The notes under the pieces were generated by a model that saw nothing but the letters and a program-made list of their open reading frames with translations, was not told where the DNA came from and made no database searches. Shown piece by piece: positions 53,448-61,810 of a stretch of 64,000 bases of DNA (its first letter is position 1; the number at the start of each line of letters is the position of its first letter). The DNA comes from Bacteroidota bacterium (GTDB lineage Bacteria > Bacteroidota > Ignavibacteria > Ignavibacteriales > Ignavibacteriaceae). Made by a program: the position numbers and the translations under genes. Location of the stretch: assembly GCA_021815405.1 (NCBI GenBank), contig JAKAGV010000001.1, positions 496,001 through 560,000 of the forward strand, written 5' to 3'.

Positions 53448-54926
53448 TTACTTAACAAACAAAAGCTTTTTGATCAGCATGAAATTTCCCGCTTTCATAG
53501 TGTATAGATAGATTCCGCTAGTTAGCCTGCTTCCATTCAGAACCACTGAATATTTTCCCGGACTCTTTTCTCCGTTCACCAGCGTTGCAACTTCTCTACC
53601 AAGTATGTCATACACCTTGATTGAAACGAAACTCGATTTAGGAACTGAGTATTCAATTGTTGTCGTAGGATTAAATGGGTTAGGATAATTCTGACTCAAT
53701 GAATATGCGGAGGGCAAATTTGTTTTGCCGCCACTTATTCCAGTTATTGATCCGAGCCGGATAATGAGATTCGGTCTGTCTCTATCTCCGTAGTCACCAA
53801 GCCCTAATTGTCCCTGGCCGCCTGATCCCCATGCATAGAGGTTACCATCATTACCCACTGCCAGACTGTGGTATGAGCCAGCACTTACCGATTTCCAAGT
53901 TGTTACACCATTCGGGAACCAAACATTATGAGGTGAATCCTGATTATCAGTAATATCCAACTCACCAAGTCCCAATTGGCCTGAGACATTCAGTCCCCAC
54001 GAATAGAGCGCTCCGTCAGCGCTTATCGCGAGACTGTGATACCCACCCGCCGCAATTGCGCTCCATCCCGATACGCCGTTCGGGAGAGGGACGAGATTCG
54101 GCGTCCACATTATATTTCCATTGCCAAGACCTAATTGTCCGTAAGTATTATTACCCCACGAATACAGATTGCCGTCGCTCCCAATTGCCAAAGTGTGGTA
54201 TCCTCCGGCGGCTATCGTGTTCCAACTCGTGACACCGTTCGGAAGCGGAACCCGGAAAGGTGATAATTGAAAATAGTCATTCCCGATACCTAACTGCGTC
54301 CGATTGTTTTGGCCCCATCCATAGAGGTTTCCATCGTTCCCAATTGCGAGGCTAAAGTACGACCCCGCTGCAATTACCTTCCACCCAGAGACTCCATTCG
54401 GAAATGGGACTAACGTAGGTGTGCTTCGCGAGGTTGTATCCCCGAGTCCCAATTCACCGTCGCTGTTCAATCCCCACGAATAGAGATTGCCGTCATTGCC
54501 AATCGCTAAGCTATGAGACTCGCCGGCGGATATTGCGATCCATCTCGTAACCCCGGCAGGAAAATTAATTTTTTCAGGGTAATACCTATCGTCTAAGTCG
54601 CCAGTGCCTAACTGACCGTGATCATTCGCTCCCCACGCATAGAGGTTGCCATCATTCCCAATTGCAAGGCAAAACTGGAATCCGGCACTAATCGCTCGAA
54701 TTGATATTAACCCTCCCGGGATATAGACAATGACGGGCAGAGTAATGGTATCGGCAGTGTTACCACGGCCCAATTGACCGTGCTGATTGAATCCCCACGC
54801 GAATAAAGTTCCGCTCGTATCAACCGCATAGGATGAAGCGGAGCTTGATTCAGGCGCCAATAGTTGAGCAAATGAAAGTGAATTAATAAGAAAAAATAAC
54901 AGAACTGTAAAAAGCAACTTTTTCAT
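53448..54926 (-). CDS. Secreted RCC1-repeat propeller protein with T9SS tail
   Basis: A 492-residue protein with a signal peptide (MKKLLFTVLLFFLINSLSFA) and seven RCC1-type repeats of the form LAIGNDGNLYSWGLNSDGEL, about 50 residues each, enough for a closed seven-bladed propeller. The end is a complete type A sorting domain (SLSQNYPNPFNPTTTIEYSV, KVYDILGREVATLVN, TSGIYLYTMKAGNF), so it should be exported to the cell surface. Repeats are nearly uniform, which suggests recent amplification or strong conservation. It is convergent with pabBC and lies downstream of a small lipoprotein gene on the same strand. Confidence 0.9.
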   Translation of the reverse strand: MKKLLFTVLLFFLINSLSFAQLLAPESSSASSYAVDTSGTLFAWGFNQHGQLGRGNTADTITLPVIVYIPGGLISIRAISAGFQFCLAIGNDGNLYAWGANDHGQLGTGDLDDRYYPEKINFPAGVTRWIAISAGESHSLAIGNDGNLYSWGLNSDGELGLGDTTSRSTPTLVPFPNGVSGWKVIAAGSYFSLAIGNDGNLYGWGQNNRTQLGIGNDYFQLSPFRVPLPNGVTSWNTIAAGGYHTLAIGSDGNLYSWGNNTYGQLGLGNGNIMWTPNLVPLPNGVSGWSAIAAGGYHSLAISADGALYSWGLNVSGQLGLGELDITDNQDSPHNVWFPNGVTTWKSVSAGSYHSLAVGNDGNLYAWGSGGQGQLGLGDYGDRDRPNLIIRLGSITGISGGKTNLPSAYSLSQNYPNPFNPTTTIEYSVPKSSFVSIKVYDILGREVATLVNGEKSPGKYSVVLNGSRLTSGIYLYTMKAGNFMLIKKLLFVK

Positions 54927-54945
54927 AACATTTCCTCATTGAATT

Positions 54946-55410
54946 TCATGACGCTTTTAATTTGGTTAATAGTTTCGATTTGAACTCGTTGAAGATTTTA
55001 TCGGCGTTCTCCTTTTTGCCGTACCCGAAGTTCCCCTGGACGGTAACACCGACAGACAAAACTTTTGATGCGTTATCAAGTTGCACCGCTATCGCACTAG
55101 CGCTTGATTTTCCGATTAAGCTCGCGGAAGCCGTTGAGTAGCCTGACGACAAGACGATCTTATGACTTGTCGTATCAAGCTCATATAAGCTCATATCCAT
55201 TTCTTTTCCCACCGCAGTGATGGCATCATAAATATTAGGAGAAGCGGTATCAAGCTTTATTCCGTATGTCCCAGTAAACTGGTCGATACTGCCGCCGGCG
55301 ACCATGCCCACGGCACCGCATCCATTCACGAGAGAAAGAGTAAAGAACAAAACAAGTGCAGCTCCTGTATGAAGCAATCCTTGTTTGCAAAAAGTGAAAA
55401 CAGTTTTCAT
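54946..55410 (-). CDS. Small lipoprotein, DUF3568-like
   Basis: A 154-residue protein with a lipoprotein signal peptide ending LSLVNGC (cysteine about residue 31). The mature part has GMVAGGSIDQFTGTYGIKLD and DAITAVGKEMDMSLYELDTT, an alpha/beta layout like the DUF3568 family of small envelope lipoproteins, followed by strands (KVLSVGVTVQGNFGYGKKEN). It starts 19 bases before the RCC1 gene and is probably in the same transcript. The function is unknown. Confidence 0.7.
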   Translation of the reverse strand: MKTVFTFCKQGLLHTGAALVLFFTLSLVNGCGAVGMVAGGSIDQFTGTYGIKLDTASPNIYDAITAVGKEMDMSLYELDTTSHKIVLSSGYSTASASLIGKSSASAIAVQLDNASKVLSVGVTVQGNFGYGKKENADKIFNEFKSKLLTKLKAS

Positions 55411-55869
55411 AGCACGAATCCTTTTGATTGTTGTGAAAGATGTTGATTATAGTTTATGTAATTATTGGTGTAGACGTATGTTCTCTAATGAGGGTGGGTA
55501 TTGTTCTCTTTAGGTGAATCGAAGGGGTTGAAAAAAAGAGGACGCAACCTTCATTACATCTTTCTTCGAGGCACTGGCATGCCCGTGCACAAAGACATAA
55601 GAAAGTGCGCCCATTGCTGGACGCAGCATTCTCACTTAGTTCTTATGCACTTGAAACTTGCCAGTTTTCGAAGAAGAACGAAGCAATAGCTACGCTAATA
55701 TTTTTACAGTATTATTTTTTTATGTTTCTAAATTTCGCCGATACCTTAAAAGGTTTATAAAATTCTTTTAATGTAAGGTATCCAAATTCCCCTTAAAATC
55801 AAAATCTATTTATCCGTATAATATTAGCGTTTTTGTAAATTACTGTATTTTCTTTTCACACAAGTCGGA
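55411..55869. other. Gap with no supported gene
   Basis: A 60-codon frame starting with TTG at 55501 has no family resemblance and no ribosome binding site, so I leave it out. Otherwise the stretch is AT-rich and probably carries the promoters of the lipoprotein gene (minus) and the DUF72 gene (plus). Confidence 0.4.
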
Positions 55870-55875
55870 GTGGTT

Positions 55876-56691
55876 ATGGCGGATATTGTGTTTGCAACCT
55901 GCAGTTGGAAATATAAGAGCTGGCAAGGCATTGTATATTCTAATAAAAACAAAATCAATTTTCTTGAGGAGTACGCGGAACATTTTTCTGCCATGGAAGT
56001 GGATCAGTGGTTCCGATCGTTATACGGAAGCAGAGTAGTACTCCCAAAACAGAATTATGTGTTGCAATATAAAAACTCGGTGCCAAATAATTTCCGATTT
56101 TTTTATTAAGGTTCTAACGCAATCACTCTAACATATCAATCCCCGCGTGAAACACCTGGTGCATTCATTGAGAATCAACATTTTCTTTCAGCCTCTTTGT
56201 TCAAGGAATTCGTGAATATCTTGGAACCTATTGACGATCAAATCGTAGCCCTTCTGTTCAAGTTTAAGTATATGAAGGAAGAAAAGCTGTCATCACTCCA
56301 GGATTTTCAAAACCGATTACATGATTTTTATCAAGAAATCGCATCGTTTTCACTACCGCTAGCCATTGAGATTAGAAATCAGAACTACTTATGCAAACCC
56401 TATTTCGGATATCTCAAAAAACATGGCATCACTAATGTGTTCAATCAAAGACGAAACATGCCGCCGAACTTCAAAGTTTACGAAAGGTACAAGTCGTTCG
56501 TACAACGCTCCGCCGTCATTTGCCTAATCGGTAAAAACCGAAAACAGATAGAAAAGATTAGTGGAGAGCTATGGAACAAAATATGGATCAACCGGGATGA
56601 AGAATTGAAAGAAATTGCGCGTATGCAAAAGATTTCCAATATTCGAGGAAAAGGTTTTTATGCGACCGGCCCTCCGAAGCTAAGAAGTTAA
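55876..56691 (+). pseudogene. DUF72 protein with an in-frame ochre stop
   Basis: From the ATG at 55876 (after CGGAG) the frame reads MADIVFATCSWKYKSWQGIV, typical of the DUF72 TIM-barrel family, then meets TAA at 56107 within NNFRFFY-stop-GSNAITLTY. The same frame continues through FKEFVNILEPIDDQIVALLF, AIEIRNQNYLCKPYFGYL and a WNKIWINRDEELKEIARM end at 56691. The stop replaces a position where the family commonly has lysine (one change from AAA). The total length of about 271 codons is close to normal. Confidence 0.75.
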
Positions 56692-56711
56692 AGCGTGAAC
56701 AATGCTTAAAG

Positions 56712-56733
56712 TTTTTTTGTCGGAATGAGCAAA
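56712..56733 (+). promoter_or_regulatory. TTTGTC-N6-AGCAAA operator-like site
   Basis: TTTTTTTGTC - GGAATG - AGCAAATT, about 46 bases upstream of the XRE gene start at 56779. One half matches the sites at 36572 and 44615 well; the other half is weaker. Confidence 0.35.
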
Positions 56734-56778
56734 TTCTCCATGCTTTTTATGCGCGTAGCATTTTTTACAATCAACACA

Positions 56779-57060
56779 ATGGACTACGAAATGTATCGAT
56801 GCATCCCCAACACCTTGCGGAAATACCGGAGGGCAAGCGGTTTGAAACAACAGGACGTTGCCGCGATGTTGGGAATCAAAAGTTCGAGCAGGATTTCCCG
56901 GTGGGAAAAAGGCGAAGGCATTCCGAATCTCGTGAATGCTATGAAACTTGCAATCCTCTACCGGTCAATGGTCGATTCGTTATTTGTTGACCTTCTCCAC
57001 AACCTCAGGGAAGAAATGCGGGAGACGCAGGAAAAGTTTTGGGCTGCAAAGAAGAAATAA
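56779..57060 (+). CDS. XRE-family transcriptional regulator
   Basis: From the ATG at 56779 (MDYEMYRCIPNTLRKYRRAS) the protein has 93 residues; the earlier in-frame ATG at 56725 would overlap the operator-like site. The helix-turn-helix is LKQQDVAAMLGIKSSSRISR with WEKGEGIPNLVNAMKLAILY. It is a paralogue of the broken repressor at 44344-44574 (same MDY...Y..IPN.LR start). It is the first gene of the G+C-richer backbone block that runs to the window end, and may regulate it. Confidence 0.85.
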   Translation: MDYEMYRCIPNTLRKYRRASGLKQQDVAAMLGIKSSSRISRWEKGEGIPNLVNAMKLAILYRSMVDSLFVDLLHNLREEMRETQEKFWAAKKK

Positions 57061-57066
57061 GCTCTC

Positions 57067-57717
57067 ATGAACATGAACCTCAGAAAACTTGACGCAGGTG
57101 ATTGGTACTGGGTAAACAAAGCCGTGATTCAGCAATATGCCGGCACCATCGGGTTTTCAGAAGTTGCAGTCTATAACTTCCTTGCAAGCATGGCGGATGA
57201 GAGTCAGAAATGCTTTCCCTCGCAAACCTATATCGCGGCACATCTCAACTGTTCACGCGCGACGGTGAATAGAGCCATCAAGAAGCTTGTGAAATGCGGG
57301 CTTATTTTTGTCCAAAGCGACAAGAATAACAGACATGTGTATTCATTGCTGGAGGTCGAATGTACCAAGAGTGCAACTGAGCTGTCGCATGAGCGAAACT
57401 CCACTGTCAAAAAAGAAGACACTAACAATACTAAGGAACAAGAATTAGAAAACCATACGTTTGTTCGTATGCAAAAAAAGTTACCTCCCTCTCTTTCCGT
57501 TACGACGCGGGAAGAACTCTTAGCTCAGGACATCGCCGATTTGCTTCACGATCATGAAAATCCGAGAGACTATCTCTCATTTGCCAACAAATATCCTGAA
57601 GCATTTCTCAGGAAGATTCTTTCTGAAGTGAAGCGAACTCCGGATCGTAAAATACGGAAGAGCCGGAAAGCGCTCTTTCTGTACCTTGTAAACTACTATG
57701 CACACAAAAACTTATAA
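57067..57717 (+). CDS. Winged-helix protein of replication-initiator type
   Basis: A 216-residue protein. Residues about 20-100 are a helix-turn-helix of the HTH_36 kind found in plasmid replication and partition proteins: WYWVNKAVIQQYAGTIGFSE, YNFLASMADESQKCFPSQTY and LNCSRATVNRAIKKLVKCGL. A charged linker (TVKKEDTNNTKEQELENHTF) leads to a helical C-terminal domain. It overlaps the next gene by 20 bases. A replication or copy-control role for the element is plausible by domain only. Confidence 0.7.
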   Translation: MNMNLRKLDAGDWYWVNKAVIQQYAGTIGFSEVAVYNFLASMADESQKCFPSQTYIAAHLNCSRATVNRAIKKLVKCGLIFVQSDKNNRHVYSLLEVECTKSATELSHERNSTVKKEDTNNTKEQELENHTFVRMQKKLPPSLSVTTREELLAQDIADLLHDHENPRDYLSFANKYPEAFLRKILSEVKRTPDRKIRKSRKALFLYLVNYYAHKNL

Positions 57718-58219
57718 TATCCTCGCGATTATTCCGGGGACGAAATATCTCGGTGTTGCGATCTTTGTCGATACCGACCTGCGGGACTGGTATGTGAAAT
57801 CGATTCCGAACCTCTCGATAAAAGACAAGGCAGAATATGTGAAAGAATTTATCGGCGGATTAATCGATCACTTCAATATCAACATCCTTGCAATGAAGAA
57901 GCTGCATGAGGCGAGACAGTCCAGGAATCTCTCGGAGCTCGTGTCGAAAATAAAAGAAGCACAAAAGAAATTGAACATTAGAGTTAAAGAATATCCGCTC
58001 CAAACAATTGAACAATCTCTTGTCCAGGGGAAACAGAACAAGAGAAAGCTTGTGGATGAAGTCGCGCAACTCTATCCGGTCATCATACATGAACATGAAC
58101 GGGAGAAGAAGAACAAAAGCAGATACCTTACACGTATGTTCGAGGCAATTGCTTTGGGAGTAGTGTGCTTCAACCAAGCTGATAAAGGAGACGAAAAGGT
58201 CGCGAAGAAACATTCATGA
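57698..58219 (+). CDS. RuvC-like protein with degenerate active site
   Basis: A 173-residue RNase H-fold protein whose order follows the next gene: ILAIIPGTKYLGVAIFVDTD, ILAMKKLHEARQS, and RMFEAIALGVVCFN. Compared with its neighbour, the first catalytic Asp (IDPGT) is Ile, the Glu (VVEKT) is replaced by MKK, and the last Asp (FDAIALG) is Glu. It is therefore probably catalytically inactive and may act as a structural subunit of a dimer with the active paralogue, since RuvC works as a dimer. It overlaps the preceding gene; the active gene follows after 10 bases. Confidence 0.75.
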   Translation: MHTKTYNILAIIPGTKYLGVAIFVDTDLRDWYVKSIPNLSIKDKAEYVKEFIGGLIDHFNINILAMKKLHEARQSRNLSELVSKIKEAQKKLNIRVKEYPLQTIEQSLVQGKQNKRKLVDEVAQLYPVIIHEHEREKKNKSRYLTRMFEAIALGVVCFNQADKGDEKVAKKHS

Positions 58220-58229
58220 GTTTTTACCT

Positions 58230-58742
58230 ATGAAGAAAATCAAATCTCAAAAAGTATTGGCAATCGATCCGGGCACGAGACATTTAGGCGTGGCGTTCTT
58301 TGAAGGCAGGGAGCTTATCTACTGCGGCGTCAAAACCATACTGAGAAAGCCATCAGCTCATGAGACGCTGCAGGAAGGGAGGGCTATCATTTCTCGGCTG
58401 ATCAGCGATTTCAAGCCAGACATCCTGGTCGTTGAAAAAACATTCTTTTCCAACAACCGCAATGCAGCGTTGCTCAATGTCTATGCCGATGAAATAAAAC
58501 TCATCGGCAAGAGGAAGGGGTTGAAGGTTATCAGCTTCGCAGCTAATACCGTACGCAAAAGCGTATGCGGAAACGGAGCTGCAAGCAAGGATGAAGTTGC
58601 AAAAGTAGTCGTGTCATACTACCCCGAACTAAAGCCGTACCTTACGTCGGACAGAAAATGGAAAGAGCAATTTCACAGGAATATGTTCGATGCGATTGCG
58701 CTAGGCATGTATGCAGTGAGTTTCATAACAACAGGGAAATGA
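58230..58742 (+). CDS. RuvC-like Holliday junction nuclease, catalytic copy
   Basis: A 170-residue protein with intact acidic residues of the RuvC family: VLAIDPGTRHLGVAFFEGRE (first Asp), ILVVEKTFFSNNRNAALLNV (Glu) and MFDAIALGMYAV (last Asp); KVISFAANTVRKSVCGNGAA is the substrate-contact region. It is shorter and more diverged than a housekeeping RuvC. It lies between the degenerate paralogue and comM, so all three probably act on recombination junctions of the element. Confidence 0.85.
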   Translation: MKKIKSQKVLAIDPGTRHLGVAFFEGRELIYCGVKTILRKPSAHETLQEGRAIISRLISDFKPDILVVEKTFFSNNRNAALLNVYADEIKLIGKRKGLKVISFAANTVRKSVCGNGAASKDEVAKVVVSYYPELKPYLTSDRKWKEQFHRNMFDAIALGMYAVSFITTGK

Positions 58743-58796
58743 CTATCTTTACTTACATACAAAATAAATTTCCATTATAAACGAGGCGATAGTACA

Positions 58797-60335
58797 GTGC
58801 TTTCAAAAGTATTATCCAGTGCAACCATCGGTGTTGATGCGTATAGCGTTGAAGTAGAAACGCATGTTGAAAAGCAGATACCTTCCTTTACCATTGTCGG
58901 CTTGCCGGATAACGCAGTAAAGGAAAGCAGAGAACGAGTGATTGCGGCAATTAAAAATAGCGGATTCAATTTTCCTTCCAAGAAAATCACTATCAATCTC
59001 GCACCCGCGGATATTAAAAAAGAAGGCAGTGCGTTTGACCTGTCCATTGCCGTCGGGATCTTATCTGCTCTTGAACAAGTAGATGTACATTTGTTGCATG
59101 ATACGATGATTTTGGGTGAACTAGCACTCGACGGTCAGTTACGGCATATTCGTGGTGCATTGCCAATTACGGTTTCCGCGAAGCAGCACCATATCAAACG
59201 CATCATCCTTCCTAAAGATTCTGCACCGGAAGCTGCGCTCGTTGATGGCATTGATGCTTTTGGTTTTGAAACACTCAAAGAAGTGGTAGACTTTCTCAAT
59301 GGGAATACCCATCCTTTGCCGCTTCATACGAATATCGCAGAACTTTTCTCAGAAGCAAACTGCTACCATCTTGATTTTTCAGACGTCAAAGGACAAGAGA
59401 ATGTCAAGCGTGCGTTGGAAGTCGCGGCCGCCGGAGGACATAACATCTTAATGATTGGTCCTCCCGGTTCGGGAAAGACCATGCTTGCGAAACGAATACC
59501 GACCATCCTACCGCTCTTATCTCTTGAAGAAGCTCTGGAGACAACCAAGATTCATTCTGTTGCAGGCATCTTACCGAAAAACAAAGCGCTCGTAACCGAG
59601 CGACCTTTCAGAAGCCCGCATCATACCGTGTCCGATGCCGCCTTAGTTGGAGGCGGATCGTTTCCACGACCGGGAGAAGTTTCTTTTGCGCATCACGGCG
59701 TGCTCTTTCTCGATGAGTTACCGGAGTTCAAGCGAAACGTGCTTGAGGTGCTTCGCCAGCCGCTTGAGGATGCCAAGGTTACGGTAAGCCGCTCAAAGCA
59801 GTCATTGGAATTTCCTGCGAATTTTATTTTAGTTGGTTCTATGAACCCGTGTTTGTGCGGCTTCTACACACATCCAGATAAGGATTGCACGTGTACACCG
59901 CAACAGATTCAAAAATACATGGCGCGTATTTCAGGTCCTTTACTTGATAGAATTGATATTCACATTGAAGTGCCGGCGGTGAAATACAAAGAGCTATCAT
60001 CTGAAGCAAAAGGTGAAACATCTGAAACGATCCGGGAGCGGGTAATACAAGCGAGGCTTATTCAAAACAAACGATTTAAGGAGGTCAAGCATATTTTTAA
60101 TAACGGCGATATGGGCACACGAGAAGTGAGGCAATACTGCGTGCTTGATACTGCAAGTGCCGAACTTCTTAAAATGGCAATGACGAAGCTTGGGCTTTCG
60201 GCCCGAGCGTACGATAGGATACTAAAAGTAAGCCGCACCATTGCTGACCTTGAAGGCTCTGAGCATATTTCGCCTCAGCACGTAAGCGAAGCTATCCAGT
60301 ATAGGAGTCTTGATAGAGAATTGTGGAAACATTGA
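58797..60335 (+). CDS. comM: ComM/YifB AAA+ helicase, element-borne complete copy
   Basis: A complete 512-residue protein: N-terminal Lon-protease-S5-like domain (LSSATIGVDAYSVEVETHVE), Walker [11 protein letters not shown], Walker [11 protein letters not shown], then the MNPCLCGFYTHPDKDCTC zinc motif and the C-terminal helical domain ending SLDRELWKH. It starts with GTG, with GAGG about 10 bases upstream. It differs in codons from the interrupted host copy throughout, so it is not the displaced 3' half. The insertion site used by the element (MNPC codons) is uninterrupted here. It may supply ComM function to the host or serve the element's own recombination. Confidence 0.95.
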   Translation: MLSKVLSSATIGVDAYSVEVETHVEKQIPSFTIVGLPDNAVKESRERVIAAIKNSGFNFPSKKITINLAPADIKKEGSAFDLSIAVGILSALEQVDVHLLHDTMILGELALDGQLRHIRGALPITVSAKQHHIKRIILPKDSAPEAALVDGIDAFGFETLKEVVDFLNGNTHPLPLHTNIAELFSEANCYHLDFSDVKGQENVKRALEVAAAGGHNILMIGPPGSGKTMLAKRIPTILPLLSLEEALETTKIHSVAGILPKNKALVTERPFRSPHHTVSDAALVGGGSFPRPGEVSFAHHGVLFLDELPEFKRNVLEVLRQPLEDAKVTVSRSKQSLEFPANFILVGSMNPCLCGFYTHPDKDCTCTPQQIQKYMARISGPLLDRIDIHIEVPAVKYKELSSEAKGETSETIRERVIQARLIQNKRFKEVKHIFNNGDMGTREVRQYCVLDTASAELLKMAMTKLGLSARAYDRILKVSRTIADLEGSEHISPQHVSEAIQYRSLDRELWKH

Positions 60336-60366
60336 ACGATGCATTTTATAAAGGACTAAACACCAT

Positions 60367-60395
60367 CCAGTATGCGCAAAATTCGCACATACTGG
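60367..60395. repeat. Inverted repeat CCAGTATG/CATACTGG
   Basis: Perfect 8-bp arms with a 13-base loop, 31 bases after the comM stop codon. There is no T-run. It may be a terminator of a weak type or a protein site. Confidence 0.4.
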
Positions 60396-60408
60396 AACTA
60401 ACCGGAAG

Positions 60409-60537
60409 ATGTGTCAACACCCCACCATGGAACAACGAATCCAATGGTATAAAGAACACGCCAAACATTGCAAATGTCAACCGATGCAACCGGATATAGA
60501 ATTACAAATGAGGTCTGTGAAAGAAAAGAACCGTTGA
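60409..60537 (+). CDS. Possible small protein of 42 residues
   Basis: Starts MCQHPTMEQRIQWYKEHAKH and continues CKCQPMQPDIELQMRSVKEK. It has a H-C-x-C cluster that could bind a metal, and helical, charged character. GGAAG lies directly before the ATG, too close for a normal ribosome binding site; a second ATG is at 60427. The support is weak, from composition and frame length only. Confidence 0.3.
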   Translation: MCQHPTMEQRIQWYKEHAKHCKCQPMQPDIELQMRSVKEKNR

Positions 60538-60630
60538 ATATTGATGAATAATTTTATGCGGCAAAGCTCTATTGACCCCGTATGACTTTTCATCTATAAT
60601 ATAATTGATTATATTAACAAGTGGTTTACT

Positions 60631-60900
60631 ATGGAACAGATACCAACGCAATTGCATACGCTCTTTTGGGATGTGAATGTTGCTTCGTTCGACCCGCATG
60701 AGTATCCTCAATATACGATAGGCCGTGTGCTGGAACTTGGCGATAAAGAAGCAATCACATGGATGAAAGAGAATTTTTCAGAATCCCAGATTGAGGATGT
60801 TCTGAAAGCAGAGACAAGGCTCTCTCCCAAATCTGCTACCTTTTGGGCAATCATTTTCGGCGTTTCTTTTCACGAAGTCGCCGCATTAAAACATGAATAA
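60631..60900 (+). CDS. DUF6922 protein, probable antitoxin of the AbiEii-like gene
   Basis: An 89-residue helical protein of the DUF6922 group: LHTLFWDVNVASFDPHEYPQ, IGRVLELGDKEAITWMKENF, LSPKSATFWAIIF. Members are encoded directly upstream of AbiEii-type nucleotidyltransferase toxins. Its stop overlaps the next open frame and lies just before the toxin ribosome binding site. It is likely a protein antitoxin or a regulator of the operon. Confidence 0.75.
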   Translation: MEQIPTQLHTLFWDVNVASFDPHEYPQYTIGRVLELGDKEAITWMKENFSESQIEDVLKAETRLSPKSATFWAIIFGVSFHEVAALKHE

Positions 60901-60910
60901 GGAGGTCAAC

Positions 60911-61555
60911 ATGAATACCTCACTTTGGCATCAAGAAATACTTCCTCCAGCTTCTCATGGACTCTTACGTGAACTCTTTCGAAGGCTTCCGCTTGCTGAA
61001 TTTTATCTCGCCGGTGGTACGGGGTTGGCGCTCATGCGTGGTCACCGTCTCTCGCGGGACTTCGATTTTTTCAGCGCAAAATTGTTCGATGAAGAATCGT
61101 TGATACAACACATGCAAGAGTTGCATGATCTCACCATCGTTGCAAAGAACGAGCATACTGTTCATATTACCTTAAAGGAGCTAAAAGTAAGCTTCCTTGG
61201 CTATTCATATCCCCTCCTTTATTCCACAAAGCAATATCAGCCGGAAGAAGGTATATCTATTGATGTTGCCGATGAAAGAGATATTGCATGTATGAAGATC
61301 AGTGCGATCAGCAGTAGAGGAACCAAACGAGATTTTGTTGACTTGTACGAAGTCACCCGGCAGTTTTCGTTGCCGGAACTGTACAGCTTGTTTCAAGAGA
61401 AATTTTCTCTCACTCCGTATAATAATGTGCATATTCTAAAATCACTCACATACTTTGCCGATGCGGAATCAGAGCCTATGCCGGATATGCTTATTCCTCT
61501 TTCGTGGGATACGGTAAAACAATTTTTTATCGCGGAAGTTCCGAAGCTATTGTAG
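60911..61555 (+). CDS. AbiEii/AbiGii-type nucleotidyltransferase toxin
   Basis: From the ATG at 60911, which has AAGGAGG 5 bases upstream (an ATG at 60893 is less well placed), the protein has 214 residues. The hallmark is EFYLAGGTGLALMRGHRLSR followed by DFDFF, where GG binds the nucleotide and DFD is the metal-binding pair. A later ISIDVADERDIACMKISAIS and RGTKRDFVDLYEV match the family. AbiEii toxins modify tRNA or other acceptors with nucleotides and can abort phage infection. A long perfect palindrome terminates the pair. Confidence 0.9.
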   Translation: MNTSLWHQEILPPASHGLLRELFRRLPLAEFYLAGGTGLALMRGHRLSRDFDFFSAKLFDEESLIQHMQELHDLTIVAKNEHTVHITLKELKVSFLGYSYPLLYSTKQYQPEEGISIDVADERDIACMKISAISSRGTKRDFVDLYEVTRQFSLPELYSLFQEKFSLTPYNNVHILKSLTYFADAESEPMPDMLIPLSWDTVKQFFIAEVPKLL

Positions 61556-61570
61556 ATGCTATAAGCGTGC

Positions 61571-61609
61571 TATTAAAGCACCAACTGAAATTCAGTTGGT
61601 GCTTTAATA
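61571..61609. terminator. Perfect 19-bp palindrome terminator
   Basis: Arms of 19 bases (61571-61589 and 61591-61609) are exact complements around one central A. It begins 15 bases after the toxin stop codon and contains GCACCAACTG in the stem. It is a strong terminator of the toxin gene, with T's inside the 3' arm end. Confidence 0.75.
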
Positions 61610-61810
61610 TGAGGAGACCGAAAGGAAAATCATTAAACACATTGAGTGGCAAGGATCATCATCCATTCTATGAATCTTACCAGAGAGATTCTTATACTGA
61701 ATACAAATCCATGCGGTCACTATCTTTGCATTATGTAAAAAATTTTTCATATTTTTTAAGAGAACCTTTTTTCTGTTTTCTAATGTATCATATCCACTGT
61801 AGGAGGACGC

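Noticed and set aside
55501-55689. 62-codon ORF upstream of the DUF72 gene
   Set aside because: TTG start, no ribosome binding site, no motif.
58797-60335. Second comM as the displaced 3' half of the host gene
   Set aside because: It is complete from its own start codon and differs in codons from the host copy across the shared 5' part, so it is a separate gene.
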